The notes under the pieces: model-generated
What the model was told of the DNA's origin: nothing
What the model saw: only the letters and a program-made list of their open reading frames with translations
Database searches by the model: none
In this document: piece by piece, positions 52,758-61,926 of the stretch
Layout of the letters: each line of letters begins with the position of its first letter
Numbering within the stretch: the first letter of the stretch is position 1
Assembly (NCBI GenBank): GCA_017420535.1
Contig: JAFOIV010000059.1
Span: 1 to 64,000, forward strand
Direction: 5' to 3'
DNA length: 64,000 nt
DNA from: Eubacterium sp.
GTDB lineage: Bacteria > Bacillota > Clostridia > Lachnospirales > Lachnospiraceae
Made by a program: the position numbers and the translations under genes

Positions 52758-54182
52758 TTAAACAGTTGCATGCTTCTTCGCTGGTCTGTCTTCTCTCTTT
52801 GTAGCGAGCATCTCAAATGCAGCAATAACTCTCTTTCTTGTTGCATCCGGCTCGATAACATCATCAACATAACCTCTTTGTGCTGCTGACTCTACACTAT
52901 TCTGAAGAGAATTAATCTTTGCCTTATATTCGTTAACAGCCTTAACCTTATCATCGGCAGCAGCAATCTCTTTCTCATACATGATCTTAGCAGCAAGCTC
53001 AGCATCCATCATACCGATTGAAGCTGTTGGCCAAGCATAAACCATATCGCATCCAAGAGTCTTTGAATTCATTACTGAATAAGCTGAACCAAATGCAGGA
53101 CCAGCCATAACATTTACCTTAGGTACTGTTGCATCAGCAAATGCAAATGCAAGACTTGAAGCTGCAGCTGAAATTGTCTTTTCTTCTTCAACGCATGCTG
53201 CAAATCCCTTAACATTTGTAAGTGTAAGAACAGGGATGTTGAAAGCATCACAGAAATTAACAAACTTAGCAGCCTTTAAAGCACCAGCTGTTGTAAGACG
53301 ATCTCCGCCATCCTTAACCTGGTTGGCTACGCAACCAATTGTTGCACCATTAAGTCTGATGAAACCGATAACCATATCCTTAGCATAATCTTTCTTAACT
53401 TCTACGAATATATTGCTATCAGCGATGTTCTGTAATACTGCTCTTGCGTCATCCTTGAAACTCTCAAGTCCAGGGATTGTTCTGTTAAGATCATCATTGC
53501 ACTCATCAATAGCTTCTTCTTCATTGTTTGATGGAAGAAGTGCGATAAGATTTCTGATCTCTGTAAGAACTTCAGCATCATCACTATATACACCATCAAC
53601 AAGTGATGTATTACTTGCTACATAGTTTGCTGATGAAGTATCATTCTTCTCTTCATAATTACCATCAAGTGCATTAGGGCTATTAACAAAAAGCTTAGCA
53701 TCCTTTTCACTCATATATGTGAAGTCTGTGAGGGAAGGAATGAGCGCTGTACCTCCGCCGCATCTGCCGAAAATAGCTGTTACCTGAGGGATAACACCTG
53801 AAGCAAATGACATCTTCTTATAAAGTCTTCCGAATGATGCAAGTGCATCTGAAGCTTCCTGAAGTCTGAGACCTGCACAATCAATAAGGCCAATAACTGG
53901 TGCTCCAACCTTAAGTGCAAGATTGTAGATGTTAACAATCTTCTTTGCGTGCATTTCTCCTATAGCTCCTCCAAGAACAGAAGCATCCTGGGCATATACA
54001 TATACAAGCTTACCATCGATAAGTCCGTAACCAGTGATGACACCATCCTTAGGAGTATCATATTCTTTGATGTTAAAATCAGTGCTTCTAGCCTTAACTA
54101 AAGCGCCAACTTCAACAAAACTTGAGTCATCAAGTAAAGCGTTTATACGTTCGCTTGCTGACAGAATAAGTTTTTCACTCAT
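52758..54182 (-). CDS. Acyl-CoA carboxyltransferase subunit (MmdA/PccB-like)
   Basis: Carboxyltransferase of the crotonase fold that moves a carboxyl group between an acyl-CoA and biotin. The start is the ATG at 54182 with CGGAGG before it (474 residues). The two halves show AQDASVLGGAIGEMHAKKI, GRCGGGTALIPSLTDF, and later GDRLTTAGALKAAKFV and AGPAFGSAYSVM. It is somewhat shorter than methylmalonyl-CoA decarboxylase alpha (about 510). The acyl-CoA is not clear from sequence; malonyl-, methylmalonyl- or glutaconyl-CoA are options. It is the first gene after the promoter and the long palindrome. Confidence 0.88.
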   Translation of the reverse strand: MSEKLILSASERINALLDDSSFVEVGALVKARSTDFNIKEYDTPKDGVITGYGLIDGKLVYVYAQDASVLGGAIGEMHAKKIVNIYNLALKVGAPVIGLIDCAGLRLQEASDALASFGRLYKKMSFASGVIPQVTAIFGRCGGGTALIPSLTDFTYMSEKDAKLFVNSPNALDGNYEEKNDTSSANYVASNTSLVDGVYSDDAEVLTEIRNLIALLPSNNEEEAIDECNDDLNRTIPGLESFKDDARAVLQNIADSNIFVEVKKDYAKDMVIGFIRLNGATIGCVANQVKDGGDRLTTAGALKAAKFVNFCDAFNIPVLTLTNVKGFAACVEEEKTISAAASSLAFAFADATVPKVNVMAGPAFGSAYSVMNSKTLGCDMVYAWPTASIGMMDAELAAKIMYEKEIAAADDKVKAVNEYKAKINSLQNSVESAAQRGYVDDVIEPDATRKRVIAAFEMLATKREDRPAKKHATV

Positions 54183-54215
54183 TTCTAGTCCTCCGTTTAA
54201 ATTGTAAATTAACAT

Positions 54216-54251
54216 GAAAATGGTCGTGGACCATGATCCACGACCATTTTC
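54216..54251 (-). promoter_or_regulatory. Long perfect inverted repeat in the 5' leader of the decarboxylase operon
   Basis: Two perfect 15-base arms (54216-54230 and 54237-54251; minus-strand left arm GAAAATGGTCGTGGA) with a six-base centre. It begins at or just after the predicted transcription start and ends about 33 bases before the mmdA-like ATG. No T run follows. It can be a repressor operator or a 5' stabilising RNA hairpin. Confidence 0.75.
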
Positions 54252-54260
54252 GCCTATTGT

Positions 54261-54289
54261 ATTGTATTACTTTTGGCTTGTTTTTTCAA
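54261..54289 (-). promoter_or_regulatory. Promoter of the Na+-decarboxylase operon
   Basis: TTGAAA at 54284-54289, a 17-base spacer and TACAAT at 54261-54266; a second TACAAT overlaps at 54256-54261. Confidence 0.7.
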
Positions 54290-54299
54290 TAAATTTTGT

Positions 54300-54851
54300 T
54301 TATTTTGATGTAGAAATTACATCTTTATTCTTCACCATATAGTCAATAAGTGAAATAACTGTGAGAGCAACAGCTATGACAATCAGTACATTACCAACAA
54401 TAGTAAAGGCACTATTCTTTATATCTGCCGCAACCATAAAAAGAAGGTAAATGATAGTGATCATCTGTACAGTTGTCTTAACTTTACCCCACATTGAAGC
54501 AGCGATCACTCTTCCATTATCTGAAGCTACCAGTCTGAAACCACTGATAGTAAATTCTCTTGCAATTATAATGATAACTGCCCATGAAGGTATCTTATCA
54601 AGATCAATAAGTGCGATCAGCGCTGAACAAACAAGAAGTTTATCTGCAAGAGGATCCATAAATTTTCCGAAATCTGTTACAAGATGATATTTTCTTGCGA
54701 TCTTACCATCTACCATATCTGAAAGAGATGCTATGATAAACACAAATATCGCGATCCACTTTCCCAAAGGAATACCAGGCACCATAAGCAGTATTAAAAA
54801 TACTGGTATAAGTATTACTCTGAAAATAGTGATTTTATTAGGTAAATTCAT
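54300..54851 (-). CDS. pgsA: CDP-diacylglycerol-glycerol-3-phosphate phosphatidyltransferase
   Basis: Commits CDP-diacylglycerol to phosphatidylglycerol. 183 residues, several membrane segments, and the CDP-alcohol transferase motif DMVDGKIAR...GKFMDPLADK with its four Asp. It follows rimO by 11 bases and ends the fhs operon; no separate terminator is clear before the next promoter. Confidence 0.95.
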   Translation of the reverse strand: MNLPNKITIFRVILIPVFLILLMVPGIPLGKWIAIFVFIIASLSDMVDGKIARKYHLVTDFGKFMDPLADKLLVCSALIALIDLDKIPSWAVIIIIAREFTISGFRLVASDNGRVIAASMWGKVKTTVQMITIIYLLFMVAADIKNSAFTIVGNVLIVIAVALTVISLIDYMVKNKDVISTSK

Positions 54852-54862
54852 AACTCTTCCTC

Positions 54863-56197
54863 CTACTCTTCCTCTATTAATTCTCCTATAAGGTCATATT
54901 CAGTAGCTCCAGTTATCTTAACAGGAACAATAGAACCTGACATAAGAGAATTATCGCTTTTTACAAAGACAAAACCATCAACTTCCGGAGCATCACGGTA
55001 TGTTCTTGCACTATATACATCATCATCTGAAATGTATCCTTCAATGATACAGTCAAGAGTTTTTCCCACAAGAGATTCATTTTTATCAAGACTTATCTCC
55101 TGTTGAAGTTCCATGATCTCATCCCTGTAACGAGCCTTTGTTTCTTCATTTATCTGATCAGGAAATGAAGCTGCAGCTGTTCCTTCCTCAACTGAATAAG
55201 GAAAAACTCCAACATGATCAAATTCTATCTCATTTATAGTTCTTAAAAGATTGATATGTTCTTCTTCTGTTTCTCCAGGGAAACCAGTGATAAATGTTGT
55301 TCTAATGGCAATATCAGGAATTCTCTCTCTTAATTTTGCCACTATATCATAAATGTCTTTATTTCTAACTCGTCTGCCCATTCTGCGAAGCATTTCATCT
55401 TCAGTATGCTGTAAAGGCATATCGATATAATGAAGTACCTTCTTATTTGAAGCCATTTCCTCGATAAGTTCTGGATAAACCTCTTCCGGATAACAATAAA
55501 GAAGGCGGATCCACTCTATACCATCTATCTCAGATAACTTTCTAAGAAGGATATGAAGGGATTTTTTACCATAAAGATCCACGCCATACATTGTAGTCTC
55601 CTGGGCTACAAGTATCAGCTCTTTAACTCCATTATCCCTAAGATTTTCAGCTGTCTTTATAAGTCTTTCCATTGGAGCACTTCTAAAGTTTCCTCTGAAC
55701 GTTGGAATGGCACAATATGTGCATCTCTTATCACAGCCTTCAGCTATCTTAAGATATTCCACATAAGGTCTTTCAGTTATGATACGAGGTGCATCTACCT
55801 CAGTAGTCTTATTAATATCCTTAAAAAGCGCTACCTGCTTTTCTCCTGATTCAAGTCTTTCAACTACCTGAACAATATCTTCAAATCCGGTAGTTCCAAC
55901 AAAAGCATCGATTTCAGGAAGTTCTTTTGCCATTTCGTCCTTATATCTTTCAGCAAGACAACCTGCAGCTATAAGATATTTGAGTCTTCCTTCTTTTAAT
56001 TTTGATGATTCGATAATGGTATTTATACTTTCTTCCTTAGCATCATTAATAAAAGAACAGGTATTAATGATAAGGCAGTCTGCTTCATTTATATCATTTA
56101 CCAGATTATAGCCTTTCTGTCTAAGAAGTCCCATCATCTCTTCACTATCAACTGTATTCTTATCACAGCCAAGAGTGATCATAGAAATATTCAACAT
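54863..56197 (-). CDS. rimO: Ribosomal protein S12 methylthiotransferase RimO
   Basis: Radical SAM enzyme that adds a methylthio group to an Asp of ribosomal protein S12. 444 residues: the N-terminal UPF0004 domain with Cys11, Cys47 and Cys80 for one 4Fe-4S cluster, the radical SAM motif GCDKRCTYC with Cys155, Cys159 and Cys162 for the other, and a C-terminal TRAM domain. The distinction from MiaB rests on its neighbour pgsA and the N-terminal ITLGCDKNTVDSE block. Confidence 0.95.
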   Translation of the reverse strand: MLNISMITLGCDKNTVDSEEMMGLLRQKGYNLVNDINEADCLIINTCSFINDAKEESINTIIESSKLKEGRLKYLIAAGCLAERYKDEMAKELPEIDAFVGTTGFEDIVQVVERLESGEKQVALFKDINKTTEVDAPRIITERPYVEYLKIAEGCDKRCTYCAIPTFRGNFRSAPMERLIKTAENLRDNGVKELILVAQETTMYGVDLYGKKSLHILLRKLSEIDGIEWIRLLYCYPEEVYPELIEEMASNKKVLHYIDMPLQHTEDEMLRRMGRRVRNKDIYDIVAKLRERIPDIAIRTTFITGFPGETEEEHINLLRTINEIEFDHVGVFPYSVEEGTAAASFPDQINEETKARYRDEIMELQQEISLDKNESLVGKTLDCIIEGYISDDDVYSARTYRDAPEVDGFVFVKSDNSLMSGSIVPVKITGATEYDLIGELIEEE

Positions 56198-56212
56198 ATA
56201 TATCTTAAAATC

Positions 56213-57067
56213 CTATCTTCCATTATGAAGCAAAGCTGCCTCATAAGTATTTTCCATAAGCATTGCAATAGTCATAGGTCCTACACCACCTGGAACAGGG
56301 GTAATCTTTCCTGCAACTTTTGCCACGGAATCAAAATCACAGTCACCGCATAGTTTATTTCCTTCGCCTGTTCTATGGATTCCAACATCAATAACAGTTG
56401 CTCCCGGCTTAACATAAGAATCATCGATCATCTTAGGTTTTCCAATAGCAACCACAAGGATATCAGCCTCTTTACAGATTGCCTTTATATCCTTTGTATG
56501 TGAATGACAGATTGTAACTGTAGCATTTTCTCTAAGAAGAAGCATAGACATAGGCTTACCAACGATATTGCTTCGTCCGATAACTACAGCACGGCTTCCA
56601 TCAATATTTACTCCACTTCTCTTTAAAAGCTGGATTACTCCGGCAGGTGTGCAGGATACAAATCCTCTCTCGCCAATGCTAAGGCGTCCAACAGATTCAG
56701 GATGGAATCCATCCACATCCTTATCAGGAGAAATAGCTTTAATTACCTTATCCTCATTGATACCATCAGGAAGAGGAAGCTGAACTAAAATGCCATCGCA
56801 CTTCTCATCTTTATTAAGCTTATCAATAAGACTAAGAAGTTCTTCTTCTGTTGTATCAGCAGGTAATTCATAAGATAAAGACTTGATCCCTGTAAATTCA
56901 CAGGCCTTCTTCTTATTATTTACATATACACAGGATGCAGGATCCTGACCAACAAGGATAACAGCAAGAGTTACTTCAATCCCCTCTTTATTTAATGCTG
57001 CTACCTTTTCCTTAACTTCTAATTTGATATCTTTAGAAATCTGTTTTCCATCAATTAATTCTGCCAT
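56213..57067 (-). CDS. folD: Methylene-THF dehydrogenase / methenyl-THF cyclohydrolase FolD
   Basis: Bifunctional one-carbon enzyme. 284 residues with active-site block [13 protein letters not shown] (catalytic Lys), [10 protein letters not shown], the cofactor motif [12 protein letters not shown] and the C-terminal [15 protein letters not shown]. It follows fhs by 15 bases; together they link formate and methylene-tetrahydrofolate. Confidence 0.98.
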   Translation of the reverse strand: MAELIDGKQISKDIKLEVKEKVAALNKEGIEVTLAVILVGQDPASCVYVNNKKKACEFTGIKSLSYELPADTTEEELLSLIDKLNKDEKCDGILVQLPLPDGINEDKVIKAISPDKDVDGFHPESVGRLSIGERGFVSCTPAGVIQLLKRSGVNIDGSRAVVIGRSNIVGKPMSMLLLRENATVTICHSHTKDIKAICKEADILVVAIGKPKMIDDSYVKPGATVIDVGIHRTGEGNKLCGDCDFDSVAKVAGKITPVPGGVGPMTIAMLMENTYEAALLHNGR

Positions 57068-57081
57068 TAGACTTATCCTTT

Positions 57082-58752
57082 CTAGAAGAGTCCTACTGTG
57101 TCTCCATTTTCATTTATATCAATCATCTCAGCAGCAGGGCGCTTTGGAAGTCCTGGCATTGTCATGATCGAACCAGCTATAGCAACAACAAATCCTGCTC
57201 CGGCTGACATATATACTTCTCTTATTTCAACTGTAAAACCTTCAGGTCTTCCAAGTTTTGCAGGATCATCTGATAAAGAATACTGAGTCTTAGCCATACA
57301 TACAGGTGTATTGGTATAACCCATTTCTTCAATCTTCTTAATAGCACGAAGGGCTTCAGCTGAATAAGTTACATCAGCTGCACCGTAAATTTCAGTTGCG
57401 ATAGTTTTGATTTTTTCCATAATCGGAAGATTCTCATCATAAATTGGATGATAATCTGACTTCTTTGTCTCAAGAGTCTTAAGAACAGCTTCAGCAAGAG
57501 GGATTCCTCCTTCACCGCCCTTAGCCCAAACTTCAGATACAGTAACTTCTACATCCATTTTCTTGCAGTAATCTCTGATAAATTCGATTTCAGCATCAGT
57601 ATCTGAAACGAACTTATTAAGAGTTACAACAACAGGAAGTCCGAACTTCTTTAAATTCTCAATATGCTTTCCTAAATTGCAGATACCTGCTTTAAGAGCA
57701 TCAAGATTTTCATTATTAAGATCATTCTTTGCAACACCGCCATTATACTTAAGGGCACGAACTGTTGCTACAAGAACAGCCATATCAGGGTGAAGACCAG
57801 CCATACGGCACTTGATATCCAGGAACTTTTCAGCACCAAGGTCAGCGCCGAAACCAGCTTCAGTTACTACATAGTCTGCACACTTAAGAGCTGTCTTTGT
57901 AGCACGTACCGAGTTACATCCATGAGCAATATTTGCAAATGGACCACCATGAACGATTGAAGGATTGTTCTCTAAAGACTGGATAACATTTGGCTTTATA
58001 GCGTCTTTTAAAAGAACTGTCATTGCACCAACGCAGTTAAGGTCTGATGCAAATACAGGTTCATTATCATAATTATAAGCAACGATAATACGGCCAAGTC
58101 TTGCTTTAAGATCCTCAAGATCATCAGCAAGGCAGAGAATAGCCATAACTTCTGATGCAACAGTGATTATAAAATGATCCTCACGAACAACACCATCAGT
58201 TCTCTTACCCTGACCAATAGTGATATTTCTAAGAGCTCTGTCATTCATATCAAGGCAGCGCTTAAATACTATTCTCTTTGGGTCAATTCTAAGAGTATTG
58301 CCCTGCTGTAAATGATTATCAAGGCATGCACATAAAAGATTATTAGCTGAAGTGATAGCATGAAAATCCCCTGTAAAATGGAGATTCAGTTTCTCCATAG
58401 GTACAACCTGAGCATATCCACCACCGGCAGCACCACCTTTAATTCCAAAACAAGGTCCAAGGGATGGCTCTCTTAAAGCAACTATGGAATTCTTACCAAG
58501 CTTTCTTAAAGCATCGCCAAGACCAATAGTAACTGTAGTCTTTCCTTCACCGGCAGGTGTTGGGTTAATAGCAGTAACAAGTATTAATTTTCCAGAAGGA
58601 TTATCTTTGATTCTCTCTATAAATTCATCAGAGAACTTAGCCATATTCTTTCCGTAAAGAATAAGGTCATCTTCAGAACAGCCAATCTTCTCAGCGATAA
58701 CTCTAATATCCTTCATGTCTGCCTTTTCAGCAATCTCAATATCTGTCAGCAT
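57082..58752 (-). CDS. fhs: Formate-tetrahydrofolate ligase
   Basis: ATP-dependent formation of 10-formyl-THF. The start is the ATG at 58752 ([13 protein letters not shown], 556 residues) with GAGAGG before it; the frame is open upstream without a ribosome binding site. P-loop TPAGEGKTT near residue 65, the [12 protein letters not shown] loop and [15 protein letters not shown] are conserved. First gene of fhs-folD-rimO-pgsA. A weak promoter candidate lies at 58817-58845 (TTTACT, 17 bases, TATTTT with TGT). Confidence 0.98.
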   Translation of the reverse strand: MLTDIEIAEKADMKDIRVIAEKIGCSEDDLILYGKNMAKFSDEFIERIKDNPSGKLILVTAINPTPAGEGKTTVTIGLGDALRKLGKNSIVALREPSLGPCFGIKGGAAGGGYAQVVPMEKLNLHFTGDFHAITSANNLLCACLDNHLQQGNTLRIDPKRIVFKRCLDMNDRALRNITIGQGKRTDGVVREDHFIITVASEVMAILCLADDLEDLKARLGRIIVAYNYDNEPVFASDLNCVGAMTVLLKDAIKPNVIQSLENNPSIVHGGPFANIAHGCNSVRATKTALKCADYVVTEAGFGADLGAEKFLDIKCRMAGLHPDMAVLVATVRALKYNGGVAKNDLNNENLDALKAGICNLGKHIENLKKFGLPVVVTLNKFVSDTDAEIEFIRDYCKKMDVEVTVSEVWAKGGEGGIPLAEAVLKTLETKKSDYHPIYDENLPIMEKIKTIATEIYGAADVTYSAEALRAIKKIEEMGYTNTPVCMAKTQYSLSDDPAKLGRPEGFTVEIREVYMSAGAGFVVAIAGSIMTMPGLPKRPAAEMIDINENGDTVGLF

Positions 58753-58816
58753 TAATCTTTTACCTCTCTTAATGTAATGTTTTCTCCCGGCCAAAATTTT
58801 TATTCAGCCATCTAAT

Positions 58817-58845
58817 AAAATAACATCTATCCGTCATTAAGTAAA
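58817..58845 (-). promoter_or_regulatory. Weak candidate promoter of fhs operon
   Basis: TTTACT at 58840-58845, a 17-base spacer and TATTTT at 58817-58822 with extended TGT, in the gap after ftsK. Confidence 0.3.
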
Positions 58846-58874
58846 TGAAACATTTAAATATTTAAATAAATATT

Positions 58875-61859
58875 TTATTTCACACTGAACTTTTCATCAA
58901 ATTCAGTAGCAGTCATAAGAACTCTTCTAGGTTTTGTGCCTTCTTCCTCTCCTACAACTCCTGCTTCACAAAGCTGATCCATGATCCTGGCAGCTCTGTT
59001 AAATCCTATTCTAAATACTCTCTGAAGATTACCTATGGAAGCCTTATCTTTCTCAATAACAAGCTTAGCCGCATCTTCAAAAAGCTCATCATATCTGTTA
59101 TCGTCATCTGAATCTAAAGACTGAGCCGCGTTGGAAGAACTATTTTCAACTGCTTCAGCAATATTTGAATCATATCCGCCACCTTCAAAATTTGATTTGA
59201 TAAAATCAGTAACAGAATTGATCTCTTCATCAGATATAAATGCTCCCTGCACTCTCACAGGTTTAGAATAACCTGTTGGGAAATAAAGCATATCACCATG
59301 TCCTAAAAGCTTTTCAGCCCCTACCATATCAATTATAGTTCTGGAATCTACACCAGATGAAACCGAAAATGCTATACGGCTTGGAACATTTGCCTTTATA
59401 AGTCCTGTGATAACATCAACAGAAGGTCTTTGAGTTGCGATGATAAGATGAATACCCGCAGCTCTGGCAAGCTGAGAAAGTCTTACGATAGAATCTTCAA
59501 CCTCACCGTGAGCAACCATCATAAGATCCGCAAGCTCATCAACGATAACAACAATAAGAGGCATCTTCTTTGGTGCTTCCATCTGTCCTTCAGTCATAAA
59601 TTCTTCAGGACTATCTTCCAGCTTCTTATTATAACCTTCGATATTTCTTACATTGTATTTAGCAAAGAGCTGATAACGTTTTGTCATCTCAATAACAGCC
59701 CAGTTAAGAGCTCCAGCAGCCTTCTTAGGATCTGTTACAACAGGAATAAGAAGATGTGGAATTCCATTATAAGGAGCAAGCTCAACCTGCTTTGGATCGA
59801 TCATTATCATTCTTACTTCATCAGGACGAGCCTTAAATAAAATACTCATGATAATAGTATTGATACATACAGATTTACCTGAACCTGTCTGACCAGCAAT
59901 AAGAAGATGTGGCATCTTGGCAAGATTACCCACCACAGTTTTTCCGCCAATATCTTTACCAACAGCAAAACTAATCTTTGAACCGGATTCCTTAAAATCA
60001 CTGGACTCTATCAGTTCTCTGGCTGATACAGCAGCATTTACCTTATTTGGCACTTCAATACCAATGGCTGATTTACCAGGAATCGGAGCCTCTATTCTTA
60101 TATCTGTGGCTGCAAGGGCAAGTTTAATATCATCCTGTAAAGATAAGATCTTACTCACCTTAACCCCCACATCAGGCTGCATTTCATAACGTGTAACTGC
60201 AGGTCCCTGGCTGACACCAGTCATAGTCACATTTACACCAAAACTCTTCAAAGTCTCAGCAAGTCTTATCTGAGTCTCTCTTACATCCTTCATGGAATCA
60301 GAAGAACTATTCTTCATTTTTTTAAGAAGTGAAGTTGGTGGAAAACGATAAGCTTTAACTTTATTGTTACTGTTTTCAGCAGAACCAATCTCCGACGCAA
60401 CAGAAGCTGTTTCTTTCTCCTTATCAGCCTTTGTTACCTTCGTTGTATCGTTCTTTATATCACCAGATGTATCTGTATCTATATTTGTATCGCGACTAAT
60501 ATCGATGTTTGTATCTCGACTTATATCGATGTTTATATCGCGACTTGTATCGATATTTGCATCGCTGCCTGAATCATTAAAGAGTTCATCCATCTCTTTA
60601 CTTACAGTTCCGGTTTTTTCATCGTATCTGATATCTGAATCTTCATATAAAGGATCATTGTAAGTTTCACTAGATGGTTCTAATTCAAACTCCTCAGAAT
60701 CATAAGAATTAAATGTATCATCAGAAGCTTCTCTCTCCAGATTAGATTTCTTTATAAAATCAGGAATGCTGATCTTAGATTCATTTGAAACCTCGTTATA
60801 CTTAAGGTTCTGTATAGTCATACTATTAGGAAGAGAGATGTGTCTTTCCTCTGCTTCAGGTTTAAAGTCGCTGGCCTTAAGAACTTCCTCTGCTTCTTTC
60901 TTAGTATCTTCGTCGACTTTATTAACCCCTTCCTTAAAAGCCTGAGCTCTCAATTCACTGATAATATCAGTTTTTCTATCATGAAATGGATCAGGAATGG
61001 TATCATGTGATATATCTCCGTCAAGAAGTTCATGTACTTCTTCATCAGCAACCACCACATTCTTTCTTGACTTCTTAGATTTTGACCCACCTTTATTTTC
61101 TTCTGCCTTATTAGAAGGATCTTCCATAACAGCAATTCTATCCAGGAGACCTCTTTTCTTCATGGCAGGATGAGTTTCCACCACATCCCCCTCTTTTATA
61201 TCATCATAATTAAGATTTACAGGATTCATATCTCCAGCTAAATCCTTTATGAATTTTATAAGAGAAATACCTGTAACTTCAATAATGGTGACAAAGGATA
61301 AAACCACAAGAAGGATTATCACACCAACCTTACTAATAAGCTTAATGAGAAGAATTGTAAGTCCGCCTGCAAGAATTCCACCACCAGCTCTTTTTTCATA
61401 TCCCAGATTAAAAAGCTCTTTAAATGACTTAATATCTACGCCGGACAGAAGCTGGAATATAGAAGCTGAAATAATAAATGCAACTCCTATCCAGACAATC
61501 TTTCTTATAACACTCTTCTTAGGACCATTTGCAAGAATAAATGCAGTAGCAAGGAAAAAATATAGTGGCATGACATACTGTATTCTTCCGAAAAAGCCAA
61601 AGAAAAGACTACTGATAGCATTTCCTGCCATTCCACAAATGCCAAAGTTGGCACACATAAGGAAAATAGCAATAGCAAGATAGATAAGAAGATAAATCTC
61701 CCTTATTCTTTCAGGACTCAGGTCTTTTTCTTCATCGTGGATTATTCTGGAATTTCTCTCACGAGCAACAGTCTGCTTTGCCTTAGAATTAGCCCCGTTA
61801 TTTTTAGTTGTATTTTTAGTTTTTGAAGCGGATGTACTCCCTGTTTTTTTGGAAGCCAT
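58875..61859 (-). CDS. DNA translocase FtsK/SpoIIIE
   Basis: Hexameric ATPase that pumps chromosomal DNA through the division or sporulation septum. 994 residues: a basic N-terminus, about five membrane segments at 53-205, a long acidic linker (about 215-500) and the motor. Walker A AGQTGSGKS at 655-663, Walker B IVDELADL around 772-779, and a C-terminal winged-helix gamma domain from about 920 that reads orientation sequences. The linker has a short tandem repeat at 435-462. Length exceeds SpoIIIE of Bacillus (about 790) because of the linker. It follows pnp by 67 bases with AAAGGAG before the ATG. Confidence 0.96.
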   Translation of the reverse strand: MASKKTGSTSASKTKNTTKNNGANSKAKQTVARERNSRIIHDEEKDLSPERIREIYLLIYLAIAIFLMCANFGICGMAGNAISSLFFGFFGRIQYVMPLYFFLATAFILANGPKKSVIRKIVWIGVAFIISASIFQLLSGVDIKSFKELFNLGYEKRAGGGILAGGLTILLIKLISKVGVIILLVVLSFVTIIEVTGISLIKFIKDLAGDMNPVNLNYDDIKEGDVVETHPAMKKRGLLDRIAVMEDPSNKAEENKGGSKSKKSRKNVVVADEEVHELLDGDISHDTIPDPFHDRKTDIISELRAQAFKEGVNKVDEDTKKEAEEVLKASDFKPEAEERHISLPNSMTIQNLKYNEVSNESKISIPDFIKKSNLEREASDDTFNSYDSEEFELEPSSETYNDPLYEDSDIRYDEKTGTVSKEMDELFNDSGSDANIDTSRDINIDISRDTNIDISRDTNIDTDTSGDIKNDTTKVTKADKEKETASVASEIGSAENSNNKVKAYRFPPTSLLKKMKNSSSDSMKDVRETQIRLAETLKSFGVNVTMTGVSQGPAVTRYEMQPDVGVKVSKILSLQDDIKLALAATDIRIEAPIPGKSAIGIEVPNKVNAAVSARELIESSDFKESGSKISFAVGKDIGGKTVVGNLAKMPHLLIAGQTGSGKSVCINTIIMSILFKARPDEVRMIMIDPKQVELAPYNGIPHLLIPVVTDPKKAAGALNWAVIEMTKRYQLFAKYNVRNIEGYNKKLEDSPEEFMTEGQMEAPKKMPLIVVIVDELADLMMVAHGEVEDSIVRLSQLARAAGIHLIIATQRPSVDVITGLIKANVPSRIAFSVSSGVDSRTIIDMVGAEKLLGHGDMLYFPTGYSKPVRVQGAFISDEEINSVTDFIKSNFEGGGYDSNIAEAVENSSSNAAQSLDSDDDNRYDELFEDAAKLVIEKDKASIGNLQRVFRIGFNRAARIMDQLCEAGVVGEEEGTKPRRVLMTATEFDEKFSVK
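60474..60557 (-). repeat. Tandem repeat in the FtsK linker
   Basis: About three and a half copies of a 24-base unit coding for eight residues of the type SRDTNIDI (residues 435-462). The third bases vary between copies, so the repeat is not fresh, but copy number could still change in frame. Confidence 0.8.
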
Positions 61860-61879
61860 ATTTTACTCCTTTATATCAG

Positions 61880-61908
61880 ATAAGGCTCCCCTTTCGGGGA
61901 GCCCTTAT
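61880..61908 (-). other. Strong hairpin between pnp and ftsK without T tail
   Basis: Stem of about 12 bp with one bulged G, GAAA tetraloop, GC-rich (GCTCCCC/GGGGAGC). On the minus strand it is followed by CTGATATAAAGGAG, the ftsK ribosome binding site, not by T. It may stabilise the pnp 3' end or be a processing site. Confidence 0.6.
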
Positions 61909-61926
61909 TATTTTTAAAAATGAGAA

